From the NCBI GenBank assembly GCA_004556455.1, contig SFGY01000002.1, forward strand, positions 1 to 64,000: a stretch of 64,000 bases of DNA, given 5' to 3'. The position numbers and the translations under genes are program-made. The notes under the pieces were generated by a model. That model was not told the origin of the DNA. It made no database searches and saw only the letters and a program-made list of their open reading frames with translations. Positions 7,657 through 16,417 of this stretch are shown piece after piece. Source of the stretch: Clostridiales bacterium (GTDB lineage Bacteria; Bacillota; Clostridia; Saccharofermentanales; DTU023). The number at the start of each line of letters is the position of its first letter. Within the stretch, counting starts at the first letter, position 1.

Positions 7657-9282
7657 ATGTCAAAAGAAATCAAATTAAATCGTTTTCATCTGGCAGAGGG
7701 TGTGAAGCCTCTGCTTCTCGTCGTCATGGATGGTGTGGGCTGGACCACCCAGGATCATGGCAATGCGGTTCTCCATGCGAATATTCCCACACTGCGTGCC
7801 CTGGCAGAAAAAGGGCCTTTCCGTACCCTCAAGGCTCACGGCACGGCTGTAGGCCTGCCCGGCGATGGCGATATGGGCAATTCCGAGGTCGGCCACAATG
7901 CGCTTGGCAGCGGTCAGATTTATGCTCAGGGCGCCAAGCTGGTCAATCTCTCGCTTGAAGATGGGAGCATTTTCCAGTCGGACTGCTGGAAGCAGCTCAT
8001 CGCTCATGTGGGTGCAAAGGGAACGCTGCATTTTCTTGGCCTGCTCTCCGATGGCAATGTTCACTCTCACATCAAGCACCTGGAAGCCCTTATGAAGCAG
8101 GCCAAGCAGGAAGGGGTCAAACGTGTAGCGGTGCATATCCTCCTGGATGGCCGTGATGTCGGCGCGCAGACTTCGCTGACTTACGTCGATGAGCTTGAAG
8201 CTTTTATGGCCGAAATCAACGATGAAGCTTTCTCAAGTTTTATCGCCTCTGGCGGCGGCCGTATGCTCATCACCATGGATCGCTACGAAGCAGACTGGGG
8301 TATGGTTGAGAAGGGCTGGCACACCCACGTTCTGGGTGAGGCTCCGCAGTTTGCCTCAGCCCGTGAGGCCATTTTGGCGGCACGTGAAGCCGATCCTGAA
8401 ATTTCCGACCAGTACCTCCCGGCTTTCGTGGTGGCCCGCGACGGCAAAGCTTTGGCCCCGGTGAATGATGGCGATTCCTTTGTCCTCTTTAATTTCCGCG
8501 GTGACCGTGCTCTGGAGATTTCCCGGGCGTTTGAGGGAGGACCTGAATTTAAGGCCTTTGACCGTATCCGAGTGCCGGATGTTTTCTATGCCGGGATGCT
8601 GGAGTATGATGGCGATTTACATATTCCGAAGCATTATCTCGTCAGTCCTCCGAAGATCCGCTATACCTTGTCAGAGCAGTTGATTGCGCACGGGATAGCC
8701 GAATATGCGGTCTCAGAAACCCAGAAATACGGCCATGTGACCTACTTCTGGAATGGCAATCGCCTGGAGAAGTTCAGCGAAGAGCTGGAGGACTGGGAAG
8801 AGATTCCCAGCGACCTGGTGACTTTCGACAAGAAGCCCTGGATGAAGGCCTATGAGATTACCGAAAAACTCATAGCGGCGATGGAGCAGGGGAAATACGG
8901 CTTTATTCGCTGTAATTTTCCCAACGGCGATATGGTCGGCCACACGGGAAGTTACGATGCAGCTGTCATTGCCATCGAAACGGTTGATCTCTGCCTGGCC
9001 AGACTGGAGGCCGCCTGTGACGCGGCGGGCTACAGCATGATGGTGCTGGCCGATCACGGCAACTGCGACGAGATGGAGATGCCGCGGAAAAATGACAGTG
9101 ACCCGATCGTGCCCAAGACCTCGCATACCCTGGCGCCGGTGCCTTTTGCACTCTACGGCGTGGAGGGTGTGAGTTTCAGAGAGGGTGATTTTGGCCTGGC
9201 CAATGTGGCAGCCACTGTCGCCGACCTGCTGCGTATTGAGCCGAACGAGCACTGGGAACCTTCGACCATAGAGATCAAATAA
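7657..9282 (+). CDS. gpmI: 2,3-bisphosphoglycerate-independent phosphoglycerate mutase
   Basis: Interconverts 3- and 2-phosphoglycerate in glycolysis and gluconeogenesis in the cytosol. The 541-residue protein has the alkaline-phosphatase-superfamily metal site and the family landmarks: VVMDGVGW near the start, GDGDMGNSEVGHN with catalytic Ser76, HFLGLLSDGNVHSH, ILLDGRDV, FNFRGDRALE, HVTYFWNGN, CNFPNGDMVGHTG, ADHGNCDEM and KTSHTLAPVP. The length and the GDGDMGNSEVGH wording match the longer branch of the family shared with plants. ATG 7657 is chosen over an upstream in-frame TTG (7636) because AAAGGTG lies at the right distance. It is a single-gene unit between the 7522 terminator and the next gene. 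Confidence 0.97.
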   Translation: MSKEIKLNRFHLAEGVKPLLLVVMDGVGWTTQDHGNAVLHANIPTLRALAEKGPFRTLKAHGTAVGLPGDGDMGNSEVGHNALGSGQIYAQGAKLVNLSLEDGSIFQSDCWKQLIAHVGAKGTLHFLGLLSDGNVHSHIKHLEALMKQAKQEGVKRVAVHILLDGRDVGAQTSLTYVDELEAFMAEINDEAFSSFIASGGGRMLITMDRYEADWGMVEKGWHTHVLGEAPQFASAREAILAAREADPEISDQYLPAFVVARDGKALAPVNDGDSFVLFNFRGDRALEISRAFEGGPEFKAFDRIRVPDVFYAGMLEYDGDLHIPKHYLVSPPKIRYTLSEQLIAHGIAEYAVSETQKYGHVTYFWNGNRLEKFSEELEDWEEIPSDLVTFDKKPWMKAYEITEKLIAAMEQGKYGFIRCNFPNGDMVGHTGSYDAAVIAIETVDLCLARLEAACDAAGYSMMVLADHGNCDEMEMPRKNDSDPIVPKTSHTLAPVPFALYGVEGVSFREGDFGLANVAATVADLLRIEPNEHWEPSTIEIK

Positions 9283-9431
9283 GTTTTACAGCTGCCCGGC
9301 TGCGCTGTTCTCTTTAACGTGAATCTGCTAAGATAAGCAAAAGTTTATCGCGCGGTTTTGGGCTGCAAGCACCTGTCAGAAACAGGCCATGTGATTCTTT
9401 GAGCGCCGCGACAGGATTGAGGTGTTTTGAA

Positions 9432-10214
9432 ATGCCACAAAATAATCAGTTTCCCCGACATGCACAAAAGGGTGGAAATGGCCCTTATCAAGCTTATCAG
9501 CAGCAGGCTGGAGGCGCTGGACAGGTGCCTCCTGAGGCTCGGCGAAACAGCAGAGAACAACCGCTGCGTGCTCCTGAAAGAAGCGGCTATACTATGCCGG
9601 GGTTTGTTCCGCCGCAGCGGCAGCGTTCCGGACCTCAGATGAAAGCGGATTCCGCTCGCAGGGGGATGAGGCCGCAGAGCGGTTCTTACTCTTCCTATGG
9701 CAGTGGAAATGAACAAGATAACTCTTTCTCCGGAACTCAGAATAGTCGTGGCAGCGGCCAGCGTGAGGACTATTCCAGTTCATACGCAGCGCAGGCCAAT
9801 GCGTACAGCGATGCGTATCAGCAGAGAATGCAGCCCGCTCCTTATGAAGATTCTTATGGGCGTTCGTCTGCAGCCCAGGGAAACTTTGATCCCTATGCTG
9901 ATCCTTATGCCGATCCCTATGGTCAGCCTGCTGCACAGGGGACTTATGACCCTTACGCGGAGCCTTATAGGTCGCAGGCTGCCTCGAATCGTTACGCAGA
10001 TCCATACGATTCCTATGCGGATCCATACGCCGATCCCTATGCTGATCCTTACCAGCGTGATGCTTATGGTGGAGGGGCTTATAACAACACCCTGGGTGGG
10101 GACCCCTATGAGTCCTATCCACAAAAAAGCGCTTTCAGCAAGTGGATTCCCACGATCCTTTCGGGAGTCGTTTTCCTTGCCTGTGTGATTATGCTCCTGC
10201 TGCTCCTGCGCTAG
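9432..10214 (+). CDS. Tyr/Asp-repeat low-complexity protein with one C-terminal membrane helix
   Basis: A 260-residue protein, disordered in appearance. The N-terminal half is rich in Gln, Gly, Arg and Ser; the middle carries many DPYADPYA-type units (roughly residues 150-210), e.g. DPYADPYADPYGQ and DPYADPYADPYQRDAY. A single hydrophobic helix (WIPTILSGVVFLACVIMLLLLL) ends the protein, giving a tail-anchored layout with the repeats probably cytoplasmic. ATG 9432 is chosen over an upstream TTG because GAGGTG sits 7 bp before it. Function unknown. It lies 36 bp upstream of an O-acetyltransferase-like gene and may be co-transcribed with it. Confidence 0.75.
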   Translation: MPQNNQFPRHAQKGGNGPYQAYQQQAGGAGQVPPEARRNSREQPLRAPERSGYTMPGFVPPQRQRSGPQMKADSARRGMRPQSGSYSSYGSGNEQDNSFSGTQNSRGSGQREDYSSSYAAQANAYSDAYQQRMQPAPYEDSYGRSSAAQGNFDPYADPYADPYGQPAAQGTYDPYAEPYRSQAASNRYADPYDSYADPYADPYADPYQRDAYGGGAYNNTLGGDPYESYPQKSAFSKWIPTILSGVVFLACVIMLLLLLR

Positions 10215-10250
10215 TGGTTTTGCAGCTCTCAATCTTCCGGAGGCCGGCGC

Positions 10251-12407
10251 ATGACGCAGTCTCACGTCCAGCAGCGACATCTCAGCGCCTTTGATTTTTT
10301 TCGCGCTCTCTTTTTGCTCGGGGTCTTTTTCTTTCATTTGGACCGCGGGCATTTTCCTTATGGCTATTTAGGAGTTGTGGGCTTCTGCTGTCTGGCAGGC
10401 TTTTTAAGTATGCGCGCCCTTGTGCTGGAAAAAGAGGGTCAGCTGCCCGCACGGACGATCAGAAAAAGCCTTCTCAGCCGTATCGGGAAACTCTGGCCGC
10501 CGCTGCTCCTGATGCTGGTGACGGTTGCCATCCTCATGGTCGTTTTCTTCCCGGCTTTCCTTGATAATTTCGGGCTGCAGCTGCGGTCATCAGTCCTGGG
10601 ATATAACAATATCTGGCAGATTATTCATGGCGAATCGTATTTTGAAGGACAGGGTTACCTTAAACCCCTGACGCACCTCTGGGCCCTTTCGCTGGAGATG
10701 CAGTTTTATCTGCTCTTCATCCTTTTCGTTCGCAGCAGCTACAGAAAAGATTATAAAGGCTTTTGGATCTGCGAATTTCTACTGATTTCTGTTCTCTCCT
10801 ATGCCGCTTTGCTGCTCTTTGACGAACCTGGTATGGATCCGACTCGCGTGTATTATGGCCTCGACACGAGGCTTTTCAGCTTTACCCTGGGCAGTGCGGG
10901 CGCGCTTATGGCCGTCAACACAAAAGTTGCTGAGGCTGAGCCGGAAAAAAGAAGTTCCGGCCATCGTCGCGATGGCGTACTGCTTTTCCTCACCCTCCTG
11001 CTGATTGCCGCCTTCTTTTTGCCTGTCGATAATGCCCTCATGATTCGCTATGGCCTCATGATCTACAGCCTTCTCTGTACGGCAGTGCTCTGTCTGAGCT
11101 GCCGGGGCGGAGGCCTTTTTGAAAAAATCGGTCGGTGGGCTCCTGTCGCGGGTCTGGCTCGCCGCAGCTATGGCCTCTATCTCTGGCATTTTCCTTTTTT
11201 TGCGCTCAGCGAGCGTTTCCTTGCCAATGTGCAGATGCCGTTGCTGCTTTTTTATGCCTTTGAAATCAGCGGAGCCCTCTTTATCAGCGAGCTGGCCTAC
11301 ATGCTGAATGATGCCCTGTCCCGGCCTAAACTCCTGCAACGTGTTTTATCGCTGCTTCTGGCCATCGTGCTGCTCACCCTGCCCTGGCAGGAAGTCTATC
11401 GACTGCGCGGCGGCGAGGATTTTCGCAGGATCGAAGCCCAGCTGGAAGAACGGGAGTCGATCCTGGCCGAGAAGCGAAAAGGACTCCGTGAAGCCGCAGA
11501 AGGCGGTTGGGGAGCTTTAAGCGAGGCCGAAAAAACGGAGGAGCAGCAGGGAACGGAAGAGGGACCTGCCGTGAAGCAGAATCACGAAAACAGCCCTTTA
11601 CCCGGAAACAGTGAAATTCGCCCCGGAGAAACCCGAAAACAGCCAGCTGATGGGACAGAGCCTACGGAAGGAAAACCTGCGGCGACGGCAAAGCATGAAA
11701 GACCCTCCCCGGACAGCAAACCCACAGGTCCCAATGGGCACCCTCTGCGCGGACGCTTAAAGCTTCCGCCAAAGCCTGAACTCAGTGAAGAAGAGCAGTG
11801 GACCCTGGAAGCTGTGGAAAAAGATATCACAGCTTTTGCGGAGTATGGCGAGGCCTGGAAAATTGATTTAAAAGATTTTGAGCGCTATCGTCACCTTCCT
11901 CTGAGCATGATAGGGGATTCGGTTTCGGTGATTGCCGGTTACGCCATAGATCCCTACCTTCCGGGTCTTTATCTGGATGCCAAATCCAATCGCCAGACCA
12001 ATGAGGCGTTTACGCACTATCAAAGCCTTGTGCAGGATAAGATGCTCGGTGAGATGCTCGTCATGGCCCTGGGCACGAATGGCGACATTGATGAGGACAA
12101 TCTCGAAGAGGTCTGGAAGGCCCTCGATGGTAGGCCCATGCTCTTACTCACCATTGTTTTGCCTTATGCCGGACAGGAAAAAGAGCGCAACGATGCGCTG
12201 AGGCATTTTGCCAAAACCCACGATCAGGTTTGGCTGGTCGAGTGGAACCGCTATGCAAAAAGTCATCCGGAATTTTTCCAGGAAGATGCGATTCATCCTT
12301 CCACGGAAGGCTGCAAGGCCTTTTGCCAGCTGATTACTGCGAAAGTTATGGAAGTGCTGAGGCTCTATGAAGACAGCGCTTTGCTCGAAATAAAAAAAGC
12401 AAGTTAG
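10251..12407 (+). CDS. OatA-like membrane O-acetyltransferase (acyltransferase 3 + SGNH domain)
   Basis: A 718-residue two-domain protein. Residues ~1-390 form an acyltransferase-3 membrane domain with about ten helices, the conserved histidine in FFFHLDRG, a YLGVVGFCCLAGF motif, HLWALSLEMQFY and YLWHFPFF. A charged linker (~390-530) follows, then an extracellular SGNH/GDSL hydrolase-like domain with GDSVS (Ser ~557), an LGTNGD block and DAIHPS (catalytic Asp-His). OatA enzymes O-acetylate peptidoglycan MurNAc outside the cell and give lysozyme resistance; wall teichoic or exopolysaccharide acetylation is also possible. ATG 10251 follows GGAGG. Confidence 0.85.
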   Translation: MTQSHVQQRHLSAFDFFRALFLLGVFFFHLDRGHFPYGYLGVVGFCCLAGFLSMRALVLEKEGQLPARTIRKSLLSRIGKLWPPLLLMLVTVAILMVVFFPAFLDNFGLQLRSSVLGYNNIWQIIHGESYFEGQGYLKPLTHLWALSLEMQFYLLFILFVRSSYRKDYKGFWICEFLLISVLSYAALLLFDEPGMDPTRVYYGLDTRLFSFTLGSAGALMAVNTKVAEAEPEKRSSGHRRDGVLLFLTLLLIAAFFLPVDNALMIRYGLMIYSLLCTAVLCLSCRGGGLFEKIGRWAPVAGLARRSYGLYLWHFPFFALSERFLANVQMPLLLFYAFEISGALFISELAYMLNDALSRPKLLQRVLSLLLAIVLLTLPWQEVYRLRGGEDFRRIEAQLEERESILAEKRKGLREAAEGGWGALSEAEKTEEQQGTEEGPAVKQNHENSPLPGNSEIRPGETRKQPADGTEPTEGKPAATAKHERPSPDSKPTGPNGHPLRGRLKLPPKPELSEEEQWTLEAVEKDITAFAEYGEAWKIDLKDFERYRHLPLSMIGDSVSVIAGYAIDPYLPGLYLDAKSNRQTNEAFTHYQSLVQDKMLGEMLVMALGTNGDIDEDNLEEVWKALDGRPMLLLTIVLPYAGQEKERNDALRHFAKTHDQVWLVEWNRYAKSHPEFFQEDAIHPSTEGCKAFCQLITAKVMEVLRLYEDSALLEIKKAS

Positions 12408-12575
12408 ATCTCTGTAAAATCATCCTGAATTTCTTTTTTGAATGCTCTGCTTTCATGTTATGCTGCGGCATTCATGTTATTATAAATATAAGATCTGGAT
12501 TTCTGTGCTACGGCTGCCCCTCCTGGGAATGTCCAGCCTGTGCAATAGATGAAGGATGAAGGAGGAAAAGAAAAG

Positions 12576-14450
12576 ATGATGACCATGAATAAACGCTTTG
12601 CTAAGGCTTTCCTGGCTTTGGCTCTGAGCTTCCTGCTTTTAGTGGGAGCGGGTCTGCCCGTCCATGCGGATCTTCTTGACGATGCCCTGGCGGCTGTCGA
12701 CCAATCCATGGCTCAGGAAAAAGGAGGAGCAGAAGGTACCCTCAGCCTGAAACTCGATGCAGAATCGCAGCTTCCCGAGGAGATTCTGGAGATTTTGAAC
12801 GCTCTCCGACTCAATTATAAGGTTCTCGCATCCGTTGGCTCAGATAAAGAACTGAAAGCGGATTACGATCTTGAATTGACCCGCGAAGGGGCTGAAAAAA
12901 GTCTGCGCATTCATGCTTATTCCGTCAATGATGAAATTGTGATTGAAGTTCCGGGGATTTTGGATAAAGCCCTGCGGCTGAACGATCAGGCCCTGAAAAA
13001 TCTGGCAGGACCGAAGGAGGCCGCCAGCATGGGCAGCATGAATGAAGCGACTAAACTTGGTCTTGACGCTTCAAGAATGTTTGTTCTTGCGGCGAAAGAT
13101 ATTCAGGAGCGCACCGCTCAGTATTGGGAAAAACAGGAAGACAGCGTCACGAATCTCACAGTGCAGCAGGTTACTGAGGCTTTGAATACGGAGTCCTACC
13201 TCGTTTCGGCGGAAAATATGCCGGCCATGCTGCAGGAAGCCCTGAAGAGCCTCTCAGAAAACAAAGACCTGAGACAATTCTATGAAGCGATGCGTGCCGA
13301 CGCTAAAACTGAGGCGGACGATTTCGCTGAGGAAGAGACTGCACCTGCCGACGAATCAGACGAATCGACTGAAGAAACTTCTGAAGAAATGGGTCCCGCC
13401 GAAACAGAGGCGGCTGCTGAAAGTGAAGAACCTGTCGAAGCCATGGGTGATGAACTCGAGGACGTTGACGAAGACATGGAAGAAGTTGAGAAGGCAATAG
13501 AGAACCTGCCCAGCTACGATGAACTGCTGGAAGGGCTCGGGGAAGAGCTGGCAAGTAAGGGCGAAGCCGTCGCACAGCCTCTCCTGCTTTCACTCTACAA
13601 GAGCAGTGAAGGTGAAAACCGCGGCTTGTCCCTGTTCTTCGGAAACAATCAGGAATACAAGTTCTATGCTGTTGAGACGGCTTTCCAGGCCAATCATGCC
13701 TTTGAGCTGAGTTTCTACAACGAGCAAAAAGAAGGTCTGGAATTCAGTGGGCAATACGTCCTGGATGGCGAAGGCCTGGCCACTGGCGGTTTTGCTTTGC
13801 TGGCGAATCATATGCCACTGCTTAGTGGTGACTACAGCGGCATGAAGCTGAATAACCCGGAGAACAAGAATGAGGCTTTCCTGAGCGGCACGCTGAATGC
13901 TCTTCTCGTCATTCCTGATGACGATGTCCTTGAGAATATGAGCACGGCCGAGGGCCGCTCGCTCGAAGCCATGAAATCGCAGATGTCCTCTGTGCAGCAA
14001 GCCCCTCCCAAGACGACCGTCAAGATTCAATATCTTGGTGAGCTGAAAGAAGATGGCACGCAGCACATGGAGATCACCTTTGTTCCTCAGATCGAAGGCA
14101 GCGAGTTCAAGATTACCCTGCTGATCGATAACAAGCCCCTTAAAGTCGAAGATAGCGATTTCCGCAGCGACTTCCCGGAAAACGCTTACGACCTCTCAAA
14201 TTCTGAGGATATGTCTGCTCTCAGCTCCAACTCTGAGCTCATGCCCAGGCTGATGGAAATTCTCCAGAGCCTTGGTCTGGATACACTCATGGACGCTGGC
14301 AGCGACATGGACGATATGGATGAGATGTACGACGACATGTATGACATGGACGATATGGACGAAGAGAGCGAGAGCGATGCTCTGCTTCCAACGGAGATGG
14401 AATCCGAAGAGGCTGAAATTCCTGCAGAAACGACCGTTGTCGCACCCTGA
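12576..14450 (+). CDS. Secreted acidic protein with an Asp/Met-rich tail, unknown function
   Basis: A 624-residue protein. The signal peptide spans residues ~1-31, with likely cleavage after VHA. A folded-looking N-terminal part follows, then a highly acidic low-complexity stretch (~240-320, Glu/Asp/Ser/Thr/Ala), a second folded part rich in beta segments, and a C-terminus of repeated DMDDMDEMYDDMYDMDDMDE-like units. No lipobox, LPXTG or membrane anchor is seen. ATG 12576 is chosen because GGAGGA (12561-12566) precedes it; an ATG at 12549 lies upstream of that site. Acidic Met-rich tails can bind metals, but that is speculation. A terminator at 14467 separates it from the exporter genes. Confidence 0.75.
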   Translation: MMTMNKRFAKAFLALALSFLLLVGAGLPVHADLLDDALAAVDQSMAQEKGGAEGTLSLKLDAESQLPEEILEILNALRLNYKVLASVGSDKELKADYDLELTREGAEKSLRIHAYSVNDEIVIEVPGILDKALRLNDQALKNLAGPKEAASMGSMNEATKLGLDASRMFVLAAKDIQERTAQYWEKQEDSVTNLTVQQVTEALNTESYLVSAENMPAMLQEALKSLSENKDLRQFYEAMRADAKTEADDFAEEETAPADESDESTEETSEEMGPAETEAAAESEEPVEAMGDELEDVDEDMEEVEKAIENLPSYDELLEGLGEELASKGEAVAQPLLLSLYKSSEGENRGLSLFFGNNQEYKFYAVETAFQANHAFELSFYNEQKEGLEFSGQYVLDGEGLATGGFALLANHMPLLSGDYSGMKLNNPENKNEAFLSGTLNALLVIPDDDVLENMSTAEGRSLEAMKSQMSSVQQAPPKTTVKIQYLGELKEDGTQHMEITFVPQIEGSEFKITLLIDNKPLKVEDSDFRSDFPENAYDLSNSEDMSALSSNSELMPRLMEILQSLGLDTLMDAGSDMDDMDEMYDDMYDMDDMDEESESDALLPTEMESEEAEIPAETTVVAP

Positions 14451-14466
14451 TCTCAGCTGTTGACCG

Positions 14467-14500
14467 GCCCCATTCGGATTGCCTCCGAATGGGGCTTTTT
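14467..14500 (+). terminator. Intrinsic terminator after the acidic secreted protein
   Basis: A perfect 12-bp stem, GCCCCATTCGGA (14467-14478) with TCCGAATGGGGC (14484-14495), loop TTGCC, then five Ts. The exporter ribosome binding site begins only 8 bp later. Confidence 0.9.
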
Positions 14501-14525
14501 CAAATCCGGAGGAAAGAGGAGCACA

Positions 14526-15191
14526 GTGTTAAAGGAGAATAGACCTTATCTTTCGATTAAGGCGCTGGATAAGCGGCTTGGCTCCCGTGAAGTGCTGAAA
14601 AATCTCAGCCTGACAGCAAATAAAGGAGAGTGCATTGGCATTTCCGGCCAGAATGGCTCAGGCAAAACGACCCTGATGAAAGTTCTGGCTTCTGTGCTGC
14701 AGACCGACGGCGGGGAGCTTTCTCTGGGTGGCTGTACGCAGCCCTTCTCCAGCCTCTGGCGTGCTCAGACTTCCTGGGTTCCTCAGGAGATTGCCCTTGA
14801 TCCTGAACTGACGGTTCTGGATAATCTGCGTTACTGGGCGGCTCTCAGCCTTCAGGATGCGGCCTCGCGTCATGCTTTTATAGAAAACAGTTCGAAAGAC
14901 CCTTTGATTCAATCTTTCCTGAAGGTGAAGGCCAGAAAGCTTTCCGGCGGCATGGCGAGAAGAGCCAATCTCGCGGTTTCCCTTTGTGTGACGGATGGCC
15001 TTATCCTTCTCGACGAGCCTTTTGTCGGGGCAGATCAGGAGAGTTCGGAGCTTATGGAAGCCAGAATACTCGAACTCAGAAAAAATGCCTGTATCCTTCT
15101 GTCCTCGCATGAGCCGGGGCGTCTTGAACGTCTCTGTACCCGGGTGGAGCGACTGGAAGATGGCCATTTTTCAAGTGGGGCTGAACTGTGA
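14526..15191 (+). CDS. ABC exporter ATP-binding protein
   Basis: A 221-residue ATPase with Walker A (SGQNGSGKTTLM), Q-loop (WVPQE), signature LSGGMARRANLA, Walker B GLILLDEPFVG and switch histidine in LLSSHEP. GTG 14526 is chosen because the preceding sequence contains the terminator at 14467-14500, and GGAGGA (14508-14513) lies upstream. The stop overlaps the next start (GTGA, 15188-15191), so it forms an operon with two ABC-2 permease-like genes. Such three-gene units usually export lipids, peptides or drugs or build envelope polymers; the substrate cannot be inferred. Confidence 0.9.
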   Translation: MLKENRPYLSIKALDKRLGSREVLKNLSLTANKGECIGISGQNGSGKTTLMKVLASVLQTDGGELSLGGCTQPFSSLWRAQTSWVPQEIALDPELTVLDNLRYWAALSLQDAASRHAFIENSSKDPLIQSFLKVKARKLSGGMARRANLAVSLCVTDGLILLDEPFVGADQESSELMEARILELRKNACILLSSHEPGRLERLCTRVERLEDGHFSSGAEL

Positions 15192-16417
15192 TCAGACTTC
15201 GGCAATTCTTCGTCTGCCTCAGGCATGATTTGAAGCGCTATGCGCCCGGCATGATCCTGCTTTTTCTGGCTTCGGCTCTTTTTCTCTCAGCTCTGACTTC
15301 GGTGCTGCTGAGCCAGGATAAGCCCTCGGAGGAGCAGGAAAGTGCAAGTGCAGGAGGCCTGCCTGACTTCTTGCGTTATCGGGTGTCTCTCATCACGCAG
15401 GAGGATAACCCTTTGCTTGTCCTGGTGCTGAAAAAGCAGCTGGAGGACTTTGCTTTTATTGATGAGGTTTATCTGGAAGACGAAATGACGGCTGAAAAGC
15501 GCCTGGCTGAAGGGGAGACGCTCATGCTCATGAAACTCCCTGAGGGCTTTCTCTCCAAGGTGGGGACGTCCATGACCGACGAAGCTGTCTTCGTTCGCCT
15601 GAGCGAAGAGATGCCGGAGGAGAGCCTGCGGCTGAGGCCGCTCCTGCTCAATACGGCAAGAATGCTCTCCCATCTTCAGGCCGCGGCCCTGAGCTGGCAG
15701 GAGCTGTATACCCAATATACCGGGGATGAGAAGAACTCCTGGCCGAAACTGACTGAACTTGTTTTTCGCGAGCTGAACCTTTTCAGTATGCGCCACGGCA
15801 TGATTCGCAGTGAGGAGATGAACCCCTATATTGGGCCGGTCTATTATCTTGCCTCACTTCTCCTCCTTTTATGCCTCATCCCCGGCATGCTTCTTCTCGA
15901 TATCCGCGGTCGGGTGATTCACAGTTCCATGGGCCAGCGGCAAGCGCATCTGGGCGCAGCTGTTCCGGTGCTCCTCAGTCATAGCGTCCTGGCGCTGCTC
16001 TTCGCCTTCTTTTTGCTTCTGCCTTTCGCCTGGCTTTGCCTGAGCCTCGATGGAAGGGCCCAGCTGGTGACACTGGCCCTCCTGTCGTTCTGCCTTCTCC
16101 TGACCAGCTTTCTCTATGCTGCTGCAGCGGCTCTGCTCCCGCTGCGACCAGGCAGCCGGGCGGCTTTTTCCTGGCTGGGTCTTTTGCTCCTGCTCTTTTT
16201 TTCAGGGGCTCTTTACCCCCTGGAACTTTTTCCAAAAAACCTGAGCCGTTTGCTCAGCCTGAGTCCTCTGGCTCCGGCCATGGAAAATAGTCTGCTGTTT
16301 TTTTCCGGCCTGATTTACCGACAGAGTGTTTCGCTGAATTGGCTGAGACTGATCTCTCCGGCACTCCTGCCCCTGGCGATTCTTGTCTGGGGAGAAAAGA
16401 AGAGGAGGCGAGCCTGA
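15188..16417 (+). CDS. ABC-2 type permease subunit (first of two)
   Basis: A 409-residue membrane protein with ABC-2 permease layout: one N-terminal helix (residues ~17-37), a ~170-residue extracytoplasmic domain, then five or six helices in the last half. It starts at a GTG overlapping the ATPase stop and ends overlapping the next ATG (16415-16419), so the three genes are tightly coupled. With the 16417 gene it probably forms the heterodimeric channel driven by the 14526 ATPase. Confidence 0.85.
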   Translation: MIRLRQFFVCLRHDLKRYAPGMILLFLASALFLSALTSVLLSQDKPSEEQESASAGGLPDFLRYRVSLITQEDNPLLVLVLKKQLEDFAFIDEVYLEDEMTAEKRLAEGETLMLMKLPEGFLSKVGTSMTDEAVFVRLSEEMPEESLRLRPLLLNTARMLSHLQAAALSWQELYTQYTGDEKNSWPKLTELVFRELNLFSMRHGMIRSEEMNPYIGPVYYLASLLLLLCLIPGMLLLDIRGRVIHSSMGQRQAHLGAAVPVLLSHSVLALLFAFFLLLPFAWLCLSLDGRAQLVTLALLSFCLLLTSFLYAAAAALLPLRPGSRAAFSWLGLLLLLFFSGALYPLELFPKNLSRLLSLSPLAPAMENSLLFFSGLIYRQSVSLNWLRLISPALLPLAILVWGEKKRRRA

